From Solenopsis invicta (Eukaryota > Arthropoda > Insecta > Hymenoptera > Formicidae), in assembly GCF_016802725.1 (NCBI RefSeq), contig NC_052668.1, forward strand, positions 9,270,001 to 9,334,000: a stretch of 64,000 nt of DNA, written 5' to 3'. The first letter of the stretch is position 1. Each line of letters opens with the position of its first letter. Both the position numbers and the translations under genes were made by a program. The notes under the pieces are model-generated. The model searched no databases, was not told where the DNA came from, and saw nothing but the letters and a program-made list of their open reading frames with translations. This document shows positions 11,801 through 23,149 of the stretch, in pieces.

Positions 11801-12636
11801 ATCAACAAGTGCAAGTGTAATCACAGAAGACCATGAGGATGGCTTCTATTTTAGTCTTCCTAAAGAATGTTCGATTTTCACAGCAGAAACTGTGGTAATT
11901 TCGACCGCATAGAAAATCGCATTAGACAAGATTGAATCTTTTGACAACTAAGTAATTTTTTCTGATAGTCTATCAGTATTACAAGCAATAAATAGAAATA
12001 ATATTAGTGTGTATCGTAATAAGTATATTTTAGAGATTATAAGACAACATACGCGATTTAAAAATGTTTAAAAAAAAAAATTGTATACACGTAGATACCG
12101 GCTCATGTCGGCTTTACTAGAAACGATATTGCAGATCACTTCGCAAAAATGGGCGCTGAGGAACCCGCGGATGATAGTATGGACGTCCCTATTGGAGATT
12201 TTACTAGTATCTACAAGGAAGATGCATGGAGAAACACTCAAAATAAAATAGTTAATGAGTCCAGATATAAAGGAGCTTTTTATTTTGAAAATTTTTATAA
12301 TGGTAACAAGAAATATCCATGGTTCAGAGACTGGAACATGAAAATGTGACGCTCATTAATAGACTAAGCTCTAACCATTATAATTTGAATGCGTCGCTGG
12401 CTAGGAAGAATTACGTGGAGAGTGAGAGATGCGAGTGTGAATATGAGACGGAGGATATCAACCATCTCGTGTGGCGCTGTCATAGATTCGATGATCAAAG
12501 AGCGAGGTTAGGTGAACAACTGTGGAGGAAGCGACTAGAGAAAGTGGAGAGCATATATGATATTTTGAGAAGAGAAGATTGGAAGAAATTTAGAATCATC
12601 TATGATTATATCAAAAAAGTGAAAAGAGTAATATAG
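8806..12636 (+). pseudogene. LINE 1 ORF2: endonuclease, reverse transcriptase, RNase H, broken
   Basis: ATG at 8806 starts MATILIWNAGGINSKK, the APE endonuclease N-terminus. VETK, GDFN (near 9190) and GSDHYP (near 9412) mark further endonuclease blocks. RT blocks follow: FLDVTSAYD (palm A, near 10553), GLPQGAVLSPILYALYT (near 10720) and QFADNVAIYV (near 10816), where the usual FADD is FADN. RNase H blocks are YTDGSK (11770), TAE (11883), FSDSL (11959) and AHVGFTRNDIADHFAK (12105). A Cys/His motif CECEYETEDINHLVWRC closes the protein. At least three frameshifts (near 9130-9190, 9790 and 10800) and several stops (for example near 11909) inactivate it. Confidence 0.82.
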
Positions 12637-12756
12637 AATTGGGAGCTTAAGAATTGAGACACTCAGTACCACCGCCTTCGCGTTGTATAACCGCAATAAC
12701 CGTTTCGGTTAGGTTAAATACGCGTGTCCCGTGGACACAAATTAAAAAAAAAAAAA

Positions 12757-13202
12757 TTTTTTTGGTTATCTTCCTCCCCATCTAAATAGAAAACATATTT
12801 TTTATTTTATAATATATAAAATCGATACATCAGTCTGATAAAGACGATAAATAAAACCCGAATAAAAAAATATTTGATTTTAGAGTAATTACAATTTTTT
12901 GAAAAAATTGAGTTGCAAAAATTTACAAAAAATGAGTACTTTTAATAAAAAAATCTCAAAATTTTATATTTTAATTTAAAGCAAAAAAATCAGTAGAGTT
13001 AATCTTTTGTCCAAACTCATTTGTCCATATTAATCGTTTCGAAAAGTTTAATTATTTAATGTATCAAAAATCAACATTTTTGAAAAATTGGCAAATTATC
13101 ATTTTATACTAATGAATAGAATTTCATTATTTGAATAATATAAAATGACAGATAAAAGGATATAAGGAATAAATATTATTATTGTATATAACACATCATT
13201 TA
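12757..13202. other. AT-rich intron stretch, no feature seen
   Basis: Apart from the target duplication copy at 12759-12768, the sequence is AT-rich without recognisable coding or repeat structure. Confidence 0.5.
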
Positions 13203-13721
13203 ATAAGTTTGTAGGATGACATATAGACGGTGCCACTATTGATAAATCCATATGATTTTTTAGGAAATTAAACCTTCAAACGTTACGTGTCAAAATTTCA
13301 TGACAATTTGAGTTTAGTTCACAACTTACAGTGATTTTAGTGACGCTACTTTGCTGAATTTGGGCGACCAGAGCGTTCAGCATTATCGGTGTTTGTACAG
13401 CCGCGTTTAAAATTAGCAAACCACTTCTCTATCATTTGTCTCGATGGAGTAGAGTAATCCAAATAACACTTGTCAAACCATTGCTTTGCTTGAACAGTAT
13501 TTTTTCCCATTAAAAACAATGCTTTATCAACACACAAAATTCAGATTTTTCCATTGTTTTGAAAATTACAAAAGTAGCGTCACTAAAACCACTGTAAGTT
13601 GTGAAATAAACGTCAAATTGTCATAAAATTTTGACACGTATTGTTTGAAGGTTTGTACTTCCTCAAAATCATATTGATTTGTCAATAGTCGCGCTGTCTA
13701 TATATCATCCTACAAATTTAT
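13203..13721 (-). mobile_element. Internally deleted mariner with long terminal inverted repeats
   Basis: About 150 bp at each end pair with each other: TTTGTAGGATGA at the edge, the ACGTGTCAAAATTT block, and CAACTTACAGTG followed by TTTTAGTGACGCTAC. Between them, on the minus strand at 13537-13346, a frame reads the N-terminal helix-turn-helix of a mariner transposase: LMGKNTVQAKQWFDKCY, WFANFKRG and AERSGRPNSAK. The catalytic half is missing. It is a non-autonomous deletion derivative, about 519 bp. Confidence 0.8.
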
Positions 13722-14087
13722 TGAGTAATATATAATTAATAAGCACAAATTTCGAGAAGAATTCCGGAAATTTCATAGTATTGTTTCGTAGTTTGCGTGG
13801 GTTAGTATGCAAAAGACGAAAGTATATTATAATGCGTAATAATGCGTATATAATTTTATTAAAATAATTTTTTTAATTCTATAATTTCATGTACTTATTT
13901 TTATACTTGGAACCCAGTAAACACATATTTAATAAAAAATAAAAGAAAATCCATAACGTTGAAAATTTACTCATACAAGGGTATCAGGTATCCTTTTTAA
14001 ATTTTCGTGCATTCTCACATTGAGAATAATGAAAAAAAAAAAATGTGTTTGCAGGCTTATGGATATTTAAAGATTTATTTTTTAACA
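13722..14087. other. AT-rich intron stretch
   Basis: No coding or repeat structure was recognised. Confidence 0.4.
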
Positions 14088-14585
14088 TTAAAGCTCCTGG
14101 CGCCTCAGTTCAGAATTCGCGTTGGCGGCAGCGACGATTGTCGCGGACAAAATTAGAACTAATAGGCGTGGAACATGACAGATCGACGATAAAATTTTGT
14201 TGTGCATGTCATTTCGTTATTATGTGTTTCGTTGTCAAAATGTAACTTGTCTCATATTTACCAAATTCGTAAAAATAGATTACAAGTAAAGTTTCTTTAA
14301 ATTTTATACATAAAAGCATATTTTTCACTCCTTTCAATAGCTATCCGTGTATTTTCCTATCTAAATAAGTTTTACTTTAAGTGCTTTTTACGACTATTTA
14401 CTGACTAATAAACAGAAAAAGGATAGTCAAGGTCCATTTTTACAAGTATTTTAAAGCGATTTCAATATTGATTTATACAAATTCTCTTTATTTACAAATG
14501 CTATGTCAAAAATTTTTATGTGTTATTTTTCGCTTATGACGTTGACTTCAATTTGGCTGCGGCGAGTAGATAGGAGCCTTAATCT
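14088..14585 (-). repeat. Dispersed ~450-bp repeat, copy 2 (MITE-like)
   Basis: This is the reverse-orientation partner of 4010-4450. Its outer edges AAAGCTCCTGGCG and TAGGAGCCTTA are roughly inverted, suggesting short terminal inverted repeats. It shares GGATAGTCAAGGTCCATTTT and CATGTCATTTCGTTATTATG with copy 1 on the opposite strand. Confidence 0.65.
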
Positions 14586-14880
14586 TACTTTTCAAATTAT
14601 AATATTAAAAATGTTGCAGCAATGCAAATAATCGCATAGAGTAATGTCGTATCCACGTGGGGAGCTAGAGTTAATAATTATTTTGCACAAATGATATTTT
14701 ATGTGAAATAAATCCTATTCAATTTATGACCAAAGTTTTGCAACATAGCCGCATCGTAAGCAGAAAGATGCTTATATTGTGTAAAAATAATTATTATACT
14801 AATAATAGATCTAGATAAAAAAACAAAGTCAAATTAATTCAATGAATATAATAGTTTAAATTGTTGAAAGCATAATTTAT

Positions 14881-16102
14881 TAGGTGTATGTAAAAATTTT
14901 CTTTTTTTTTTCAATTTTTTATTAATTATATAATGAAGCGACTATAAATCAATAAAAAAAGTTTTCCCTCATTTTCTATAACCTTCAGCATTTTTCAAGT
15001 AATTGTCAGATATCTTCGTGAAAAAAAAAGATATCAATTTAAATTCATTGAGCCGTTTTTGTGTTTCTGTCACATTTCAAAAGCGCTGTTCCGCCAAGAA
15101 ATGCTGCATCGACTGGAATAAATAATAATCCGACAGGGCAAAGTCAGGAGAATATGCTGCATGCGGAAGAATATCCAAGTTAATGATAGTTTGTTGAGTA
15201 ATGTCTTAGCGTTGTCGTGTAGTAAAATGACTTTCCGATTCTCTTGCTCAATAAATGACCATTTTTTCCTCAATTTTGTCAGCCAAATCATTCAATTAAT
15301 GACTGTAGTGTTCAGCTTAAGTTTTAAGTCAGCTTAAGTGTTTCAACCAATTGAAAAAGCTCGTAATAAATTACATCTTTTGCTTCCTATCAAATACACA
15401 AAAAGAACTATTTATTATGAATATTTAATTTTGCCACTAATGCAGAAAGCTGTCTGAGATCTACTCGCAAATGTCTGTGTTTAGGATTATTATACATAAG
15501 CCATTTTGTTGTTAGTAACCATTTTCCACAAAAAATCTTTTTTATGTTGCCTGAAGAACAATAAAATGCACATACTCAACCGGTGAATAACAGTGTTTTG
15601 CGACAACTCACGCGGTACCCAGTTTTCGAGCTTTTGAATTTTTTCCATTCCATGCAGTCGCTTTAAAACTGTTGCTTGGATAACTCCGAAATGTTCTACT
15701 TGTGTTTGGAACAAATTTTCAACAGTGCTTCCAAATTGTCGACCTCAAGTTTTTATTTCAAAACGCAGACTACTCATGTCAAAATCACGTTTTTAAAGCG
15801 ATAAAACCAATATTTACACATATTGAAAGATATAATATTGCCCCCAAGAATAGAGCAAAAATCACATGTTTTAGCAATATCTTCTTTTGCTCAAAGTTAT
15901 ATTGAATGCAGTGTTGCATGTTTTCGTCGAATTTTTCGTCGCTCGTTGTATTAACTGTTATTTTTGTACATCATTGAATAATAAATGACGTTTTAGAAAG
16001 TGCAATACCAACCTTGTAAAAACACGTCGGAAAACTATTTCAATTTAAAATAATTACATTACAGAGGTAGAAAAAAAAGATAAAAATTTTCACATACACT
16101 TA
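14881..16102 (-). mobile_element. Decayed full-length mariner
   Basis: Terminal inverted repeats GTGTATGTAAAAATTTT (14884-14900) and AAAATTTTCACATACACTTA (16083-16102) frame about 1.22 kb, with AT-rich flanks consistent with TA targets. Minus-strand frames show mariner blocks: VIQATVLKRLHGMEKIQKLE, WVPRELSQN and FRQHKKDFLWKMVT in 15714-15490, and a second catalytic block LLHDNAKTLLNK in 15291-15070. Frameshifts and deletions separate the blocks. Confidence 0.75.
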
Positions 16103-16139
16103 CTAATAATATAGAAAAAAATTAATTATTTATTAGATA

Positions 16140-18245
16140 TGTGCAAATCAAGATTTTTTTATGCTGAATTAGATCGAATCAAACTTCATTTTTTCGTTCA
16201 TACCCGAATACAACTAACAAGGAAACGTTTGGAAGTGTCCGCCTCAAATTTAAACGAGCTTTTAATATGTTGTTGTACGGATAAAAATAGAGACACGTAT
16301 TTTTTTATACGTGCTCCTTTGCACTTTTAGGGGGTAAAACACCCCTTTGAAGAAAATCGGTTTTTTTCTTTCAAAGCGTATATTGTCGAAACTATAAAAG
16401 ATAAAAAAAATGTTTTAAATGAAAGTTGAATGGCTCAAAGAGTACTTTATAAGAACAAAAATTTTTTTTTATATTTTTCCCTACCGCTTATCTATTTTTT
16501 TCAAAATTTTTATATTATTTTATAAGCAAAATAAAGCTTATTTTATTATGAATTCAACAGTATTTGATAAAGTTACGACGCGTCATTTCCATTTTCCAAA
16601 AATAATTAAAAGCCTCTCTGTACACATCATTCGCGCACCCGTTTGAGCGTTCGTGCGCTACGGAAGTGTCTCCTTCCGAAGTTGACGTGCCCTTAAAATG
16701 TTGTACAGATAAAAATAAGGGACACGTAATTTTTTATACGTGCCTTAATGCACTTTTTAAAACACCCCTTTGTAGGAAATCGGTTTTTTTCTTTCAAAGC
16801 GTGTATCGTTGAAATTATAAAAAATAGAGAAAAATGTTCTGAATAAAAGTTAAATGGCTACAAAAGTACTCTATAACACTAATTTAAAAAAAATTTTTCT
16901 TATATACATTTTTCCCCACCACTAACCTTGTTTTTTTTAAATTTTTGTTTTTTTTCAGAAGCACAATAAAGCTCATTTTATTCCGAATTCAGCAATGTAT
17001 GATAAAGTTATGTTCCAACATTCCCATTTTCCAAAAATAATTAAAAACCTCTCTATACGCACAATACGCGCATCCATCCGTGTGCACAAGATTACTTAAG
17101 AAAATAAAACGGATTTGTTTTATATGGCGTTGATTAAGCAATACAATGAATGTTGACATAAAAGTTTTATAATAATAGTAATAATAAAATAATAGTGATT
17201 TTTTTAACTACTCAAATCAGTCAAATTTTTTGATAATATGTCACAATACAAGGCAAAATAATATGAACAGCTATTCTGACTAAAAAATAGGCGTAATTCA
17301 AGAGAATGTAACTTTGTCAAAAATGATCGTAAAAAAATTTTTAAAAAAACATTTTAAAGCTTAAAATCTCTAGTTTTAAAATTGATAAGTTATTAAACGA
17401 TTTACAGATTGTTTACAAAGTTACGCGGATTTAAATGGGGATGTGTCAAATCTCAAAATATTTTACAAACTTTGCAAAGCTCCACAACGCAAAACAAAAA
17501 TTACACGCAAATGCGGTTTACAACATTCGAAAGCGTGGATCTTTACCTTTAATTTGCGTTTGTGATGAGCGTTGTACGATTTTTTTTCTCTATCTCTTAT
17601 AGTTTCGACAATATACGCTTCGAAAGAAAAAAACCGATTTCCTTCAAAGGGGTGTTTCACCCTTAAAAGTGCATTAGGGCACGTATAAAAAAATATGTAT
17701 CCTTTATTTTTACCTATACAACATATTAAAAGCACATCGAAATCGGAGGGAGTCACTTCCGTAGCGCATAAAAGCGCGGACGAGTGCGCGTACCATGCAT
17801 ATAGAAATTTGCAATTATTTTTGGAAAATAAGAATGTCGTAACTTTATCATATACCGTTGAATTCGTAATAAAATAAACTTTATTTTACTTATAAACAAA
17901 CATAAAAATTTTGAAAAAAATAGGTAAGTAGTGGGGAAAATATAAAAAAAATTAAAAAAAAAATTTTTGTTGTTATAAAGTTCTCTTCAAGCTATTCAAC
18001 TTTCATTTAAAACATTTTTCTATATCTCTTATAGTTTCGACGATATACGCTTCGAAAGAAAAAAAACCGATTTTCTTCAAAGAGCTGTTTTAGCCCTTAA
18101 AAGTGCAAAGGGGCACGTATAAAAAAATATGGGTCCCTTATTTTTATTTACAACATCTTAAAAGCTCATTTAAATTTGAAACAAACACTTTCAAACGTTT
18201 CCTTGTAAATTACCAAAATTTTATTCGAATCGTAAATCGTTAAAA
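16140..18245. repeat. Inverted dimer of a ~0.45-kb repeat family
   Basis: Two head-to-tail units on the plus strand (about 16185-16680 and 16680-17100) face two on the minus strand (about 17460-17880 and 17880-18200), with a 360-bp centre. Diagnostic strings recur in each unit: AAACACCCCTTTG, ATCGGTTTTTTTCTTTCAAA, an AAAGAGTACT or close variant, and CATTTTCCAAAAATAATTAA. The outermost ends GGAAACGTTTGGAAGTGT and CACTTTCAAACGTTTCC are also inverted. No protein is recognisable; units are likely non-autonomous. Confidence 0.75.
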
Positions 18246-19549
18246 TATAACTTCTAATTAATTTCAAATTAACTTTTAGTTAAGATTTCTTATCAAACCT
18301 AAATCTGAATTTTTTACAAAAAAAATTGAGTTTTGTATCATAAACTTTGTTCAACAAAAACCAAACAGAAAATGTGAAATTAAGTATAATAAATAGATAG
18401 TATAAAATTAAATATAAAATAGTATAACAAGATTATAAACAGAAAAAAATATTTCTTGGACTTTTTCAGATTATTTGTTAGAAAAATTCTCTAAATAAAA
18501 CTAAAAAGGAATACTTGGGTTCAGTATTCTGAAATATCTCGTTCCTTCCACATTGCTGTTATTCTGTCTAACAGCTTTTAGTTATTAAATAACGCTCATT
18601 TCTGTTACGACTATTCAAATCCTTTCTTATTCAACGACGCAAACCATACCGCACCAAAAACTCATATGTTTCACACAATTTCATGGCATCATTTTCAGCT
18701 CTGAACATACCAAGCATTTGTATCTGCACTACACATGTTTAATTACTTAAGGCATCGCATTTGGAATAGACAAGATTTAGCAATACTTCCCTAACTTTGT
18801 ACATACTTATACTAAAGATGATTCAAAGTTGAGGATCAAAACGTCTATTATACTAATAATTGTCAATTTATGTATTAATTTTACACAGTGTTGGCTCTCA
18901 CGGCATTGATTTATATTTTAAAAATTTATGTTTTAAAATACTTAACAAAAATCAGAACAAAAATAGTAAATCAAAATATGAATGAATACCAACACAAAAT
19001 GTTCGTGTGAGAATTAATGTAATTAACAAGCAATTATTATTACAAACGTTTCGATCTTCTGGTTTGGATCATCATCAGTGTAAAATTATTACTTCATTTC
19101 ACATGCAAAGGTTGATAATTAGGCTTGTAGCGCAGGTACAAAAATTGGCAGTCGAAAGTGATGCAGTACAATTGTAGCCAATGTGATATATTACGGTCCG
19201 CGTTGTTGTATAAAAAATTTTTTGAATGATCATACTAAAACAATTATGTACAATATTTTTCTAACAGGAGTATGTCACGAGTGTCCGCCGATTTGATTCT
19301 CCTTGAAATACAATATGTTGTTAAACATGAAAATCTAAGAGACCCGTATTTTTTTATATCGACGAAATCTCATGTTTAAGGAGTGAAACATCCCTTTGGG
19401 GAGAGGGGGGGGAGGGGACGGTATTTCGGGTCAAATATCGTTAAAAGTAGAAGACAAAAAAAATTTTTTTAACAAAAGTTGTACGGCTTAAAGAGTACTC
19501 TAAAGTTGTAAAAAATTTTTGTTTTGTTTAACAAAATACCCTCATCACC
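18246..19549. other. AT-rich intron stretch with a diverged repeat-family fragment
   Basis: 18246-19250 shows no recognisable coding or repeat structure. From about 19260 a diverged member of the 0.45-kb family appears (GAGTGTCCGCC, GGAGTGAAACATCCCTTTGG, TTAAAGAGTACTC). Confidence 0.45.
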
Positions 19550-19811
19550 CAGTTTTTTTTCCAATGGTAAAAATTTATAAAAAAGGAACAGCCTTTGACG
19601 ACCTTGATCTTGATATGTTATCAAAGAAAAGATCCTAAAAAACTTTTCCTTATAAATTAATCGGTGGACAGTTCTCGTACAGTTTTCGAGATATACTTAG
19701 AGAAAGAAAAAAACAGTTTTTCTTAATTATTTCAGAAAATATTCATTTTACAAAAAAATGTGTTAAATAAAAATTGAAGCTCGTAATAATCTCTATAAAA
19801 AAGGTCATATA

Positions 19812-20707
19812 GGGGAGACCAGAGTTATTCGTAAAACCTTTTTCTCTTTTGCGTTTCCTGAGTCCTATATTCATAAAAATAAAAAAATAAAAAAAAACGA
19901 GACAGTTTGAAAGATTGAACCTTTGCCTTCACAATGATGGTATAGATAGAATATGGAAATGTACTTGCTTTGAAGTACATATAAAAATGTCAATGCCAAG
20001 TATTTCGAATAGCCCCAAGCCCGGGGTAATTCGAAAATAGTCCAAGAATATTCTGAAATTTGTGTTTTAAAATAAAAAAATATAAACAAACTGTTGTGAA
20101 GACTTTCTGTTATTAAGACAAAGATATATAATGTTATAAAGAAATATTACATACAACAACAAAAAATACAAACACACAATAAAGAAATTTAATGCTTTAA
20201 CGTTTTCGAAACAAGTCAGAAACTATTCATATTTTGTGTAATTACATACGTTAAGTATTAAATTGTGTATTTGGTACATAAAACGTAAATATGAAAAACA
20301 AATCGTCCGAACGACGAATCGACATTTGGTTTTTTAAATAGCCCCGACGTCAACTGTGCACAATATTACGTATGATCTACAAAAATAAACATGACACAGC
20401 AAAAAATAAACACGAAATGTTTTAAATACATTCAATTGGACACTATACATTCAAAGTTTTCAAAAAAAATCTTATTTACTTAAATTTTGAAGAAATGCTG
20501 GCTATCAGAAATTACTTTGACTGTCACAAAACACATTTTTCACTACTATGACTTCAATATGACGCCGCTGCCAAGAAAACTTTGTTAGCAACATTGTTAT
20601 ATTAAAACGTGTTTACAGTATTTAAAGTAAATTTTTAATATGTATCCATAAAGGAATAATTTCCGTTATTCGAATTACCCCGTCTGCCGAAATGCCCCGG
20701 TCTCCCC
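19812..20707. mobile_element. MITE with GGGGAGACC ends
   Basis: GGGGAGACC at 19812-19820 and GGTCTCCCC at 20699-20707 form the termini, and the similarity continues inward more loosely (ATTCG). Flanks read CATATA and TATATT, consistent with a TATA or TA duplication. The homologous uninterrupted site on the other palindrome arm supports a TATA-sized duplication. The 896 bp contain no recognisable protein. Confidence 0.65.
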
Positions 20708-21512
20708 TATATATTTTACCTAACTTCAATACTTTAGTCGTTATAGTAATAAAACTTTTAAAATAAGTTTTTTTAATCTTCAGTAATTTTGCATGAAAAA
20801 TAGATGTTTGGGCAGAGAAGGGGCTTATAGACTTTTTATAGACTTTCAACGTTTGTACTAAATGGCCACACAAAATAAAGTTCTTAAAATTGTCTGCTAC
20901 AAAGCTTCTATACATAATTTTCGTAATTGTAACGGTATACGCGTAATCATACTTTTAAATAGGGCGCGCACGTGTGTGTGTATGTGTAGTTTTTTTAGTA
21001 TTTTCACGATGATGATTGAAATATGACCAACCGCCAAGTTTAAATAAAAAATTCGTTTTTAGAAGCCAAAAATACATAGAAAAACTGCACATTCATTTAA
21101 TTTTTGGCTGCTGTAGCTTTTCTGAAATTTTATCAAAAAAATACACTTACTCTAAAAGTTTTTCTACTATAACAACTAAAGTATTAAAGTTATATAAAAT
21201 ATGTATAAAACCTTATTTGTATTGTACAATTTTTTGTAAGCCTCATTTTTTATTTGATACATTTTTCTGTAAAATGAATATTTTCTGAAATAATTAAGAA
21301 AAACTATTTTTTTTCTCTAACAAGGGGAGAATCAGGTGAGTCACCCTGGGATTTTGATTCCAATTTTTTCAGTTACTCTGGAGTCAAAAAAAGAAGTTTT
21401 CGTCTCCCGGCGTTTGATCGAATAGGCCTTAGTTTCAAAATAATAAATTTGTGAAAATTGGCCATACTGCGGCGCGCCATATGAGCCTTCCCGGTAACTG
21501 TTTTCCCAACCA

Positions 21513-21583
21513 GTGCAGTCGGCTCCGTGCGTTAGGTGCTTGCTTCACAATCGTAAGATCCGGGTTCGCTCCCGGATGTGTGC
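21513..21583 (+). tRNA. tRNA-like sequence, degenerate, left arm of foldback
   Basis: An A-box-like GGCTCCGTGCGTTAGGTGC (21521-21539) and a B-box-like GGGTTCGCTCCC (21562-21573) are spaced as in a tRNA gene. A possible anticodon arm CTTGC...GTAAG encloses TTCACAATC, two bases too long for a normal loop. The T-loop lacks one base (TTCGCT). The acceptor stem is unclear. It is best read as a tRNA-derived promoter or pseudo-tRNA. Confidence 0.45.
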
Positions 21584-22169
21584 AATATATTTTTTTTAAA
21601 TAAGTGTATTTATCTTGATGATATTGATCTAGTATGCAAATTTCTAAAATAGAAAATTTAATTTAATATCACTTTCTAAACATTAATTTAAATTTAATTT
21701 GAATTCAAGTAATAATATTTAAGTAATAATATTTGAAACAATAAATAGGTGATAATAATAATAATATATAAGTTATTTGAAATGGATAACATATAAAAGC
21801 AACGTATCTAAATTTTCAAATTGTTTAATTTAAAATTTAATTGGAAATAATATTAACAGTATTTTAAAATTCTAGTTTTTAAAATAATTAATCGTAGAAG
21901 AAGAATACCAGTGTTAAATTTAAACAATTTGAAAATTTAGATACGTTGCCTTTATATGTTATCTATTTCAAATAACATATATTATTATTACTACTTATTT
22001 ATTATTTCAAATATTATTACTTGAATTCAAATATCCTTCAAATTGAATTTAAATTAATGTTTAGAAAGTAATATTAAATTAAATTTTTTATTTTAGAAAT
22101 TTGCATACTATACCAATATCATCAAAATAAATAAATACACTTATTAAAAAAAATAATAAAAAAAATATT

Positions 22170-22241
22170 GCACACATCCGGGAGCGAACCCGGATCTTAC
22201 GACTGTGAAGCAAGCACCTAACGCATGGAGCCGACTACACT
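22170..22241 (-). tRNA. tRNA-like sequence, degenerate, right arm of foldback
   Basis: This is the inverted counterpart of 21513-21583, with the same A-box and B-box motifs and few substitutions (for example CATGCG for CGTGCG and CAGTCG for CAATCG). The same T-loop defect is present. Confidence 0.45.
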
Positions 22242-22735
22242 GGTTGGGAAAACACTTACCGAGAAGACTCATATGGTGCGCCGCGGTATAGCCAATTTTC
22301 ACAAATTTATTATTCCGAAACTAAAGCCTATTCGATCAAACGCCGGGAGACGTAAACTTTTTTTTCGTCTCCAGGATAACTAAAAAAATTGGGATTTAAA
22401 TCTCAGGGTAACTCACTTGACCCTCCCCTTGTAAGTATATCTCAAAAACTGTACAAAAGCGCAAATTAATTTATAAGAAAAAGTTGTACAAGACCCTTTC
22501 CTTGGTAACATATGTCAAAGTCAAGATCATCAGAAGCTGCTCCCCTTTTATAGACCTTTACCGTAAAAACATTGAATGAAAATTAGATAAAATAAAAAGC
22601 AATGTTAACATACACAAAAAAAGTATTTTACGGAAATAGATTAATTTATACGAGGTAAATGTACAAAGTAACAGCAATGTAGATAGAACAAACGGTTACA
22701 GAAAACTGAGAAGTATAAAGAAGTTGACAGTGAAT

Positions 22736-23020
22736 ATTCAGGGTAAATCAGAACATCTCATATGTCTCTGTAAAGACGTGTTCGTAGGTAAATTCTGAGA
22801 CAATTTTTTTTATATAAAAATTTTGTCTGACGCTTACTTTTTATATTATAAAAGGATAAAGTTAGCGAATCACGGCTCATATAGACATGGTAGACAGAGG
22901 CGGCGTAACTCCCCGACGCGGACGCTTACGCGGAGCACCCTTGCAATAAACTGTCTGATAATGAGAATTATTCCATCGCATAAAAGCACAAAACACATAC
23001 GCATACGCGCGCACACACAA
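22736..23020 (+). repeat. Left arm of a long inverted repeat pair
   Basis: It is about 80% identical by eye to the reverse complement of 31555-31824. Shared blocks include TGTAAAGACGTGTT, AAAATTTTGTC[T/C]GACGCT, AAAGTTAGCGAAT, GACGCGGACGCTTAC and AATGAGAATTATTC. The outer edge has CAGGGT[A/G]A. A (CT)n-rich stretch follows the arm on the inner side (23024-23140). Confidence 0.8.
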
Positions 23021-23149
23021 ACACACACTCCTCCCTCCCTACCTTTCTTTTTCTCCTACTCTCTCTCCCTCTCTCTCTCCCCCTTCTTCCCTCTTCCCCT
23101 CTCTCTCCCTCCCTCCCATCTCTCTCTTTCTCAAAAGGTAATACTATCG

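Larger units (their letters stand above)
6494..12756 (+). mobile_element. LINE 1: RNase H-bearing APE-type non-LTR retrotransposon, nearly full length
   Basis: The element carries a gag-like ORF1 with zinc knuckles, an ORF2 with endonuclease, reverse transcriptase, RNase H and a C-terminal Cys/His motif, and a poly(A) tail at 12744-12756. A likely target duplication, TTTTTGGTTA, flanks it (6484-6493 and 12759-12768). This domain order is known for I/LOA-type LINEs; exact clade assignment needs a tree. It is inserted antisense to Ufl1 in the 27.6-kb intron. Several stops and frameshifts and a FADD to FADN change mean it is dead. Confidence 0.85.
21321..22431. mobile_element. Foldback element with ~520-bp arms, TAA target duplication
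   Basis: The 1111-bp element is almost wholly palindromic: 21321-21840 pairs with 21915-22431, starting CAAGGGGA and ending TCCCCTTG. TAA lies on both sides (21318-21320 and 22432-22434). The other arm of the host palindrome shows the empty site with one copy. A TWA-type 3-bp duplication is known for PIF/Harbinger elements, so that assignment is suggested, not shown. Each arm carries a tRNA-like block. Confidence 0.75.
19550..22590. repeat. Large interrupted palindrome with two nested elements
   Basis: After removing the insertions at 19812-20707 and 21321-22431, left arm 19550-20930 and right arm 21040-22590 are reverse complements with moderate divergence. Shared strings include TTTTTCTTAATTATTTCAGA, AATATTCATTTTAC and TACTTTAGT[C/T]GTTATAGTA. 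The arms are diverged relatives of the 0.45-kb family seen at 16140. Each arm supplies the uninterrupted version of the site hit in the other arm. Confidence 0.7.

Noticed and set aside
6467..14668. AACCCTAGCTCCCC at 6467 and GGGGAGCTAGAGTT at 14655 as ends of one large element
   Set aside because: A 13/14 inverted match over 8 kb noticed by eye, with no matching target duplication and no interior continuation at the left end.
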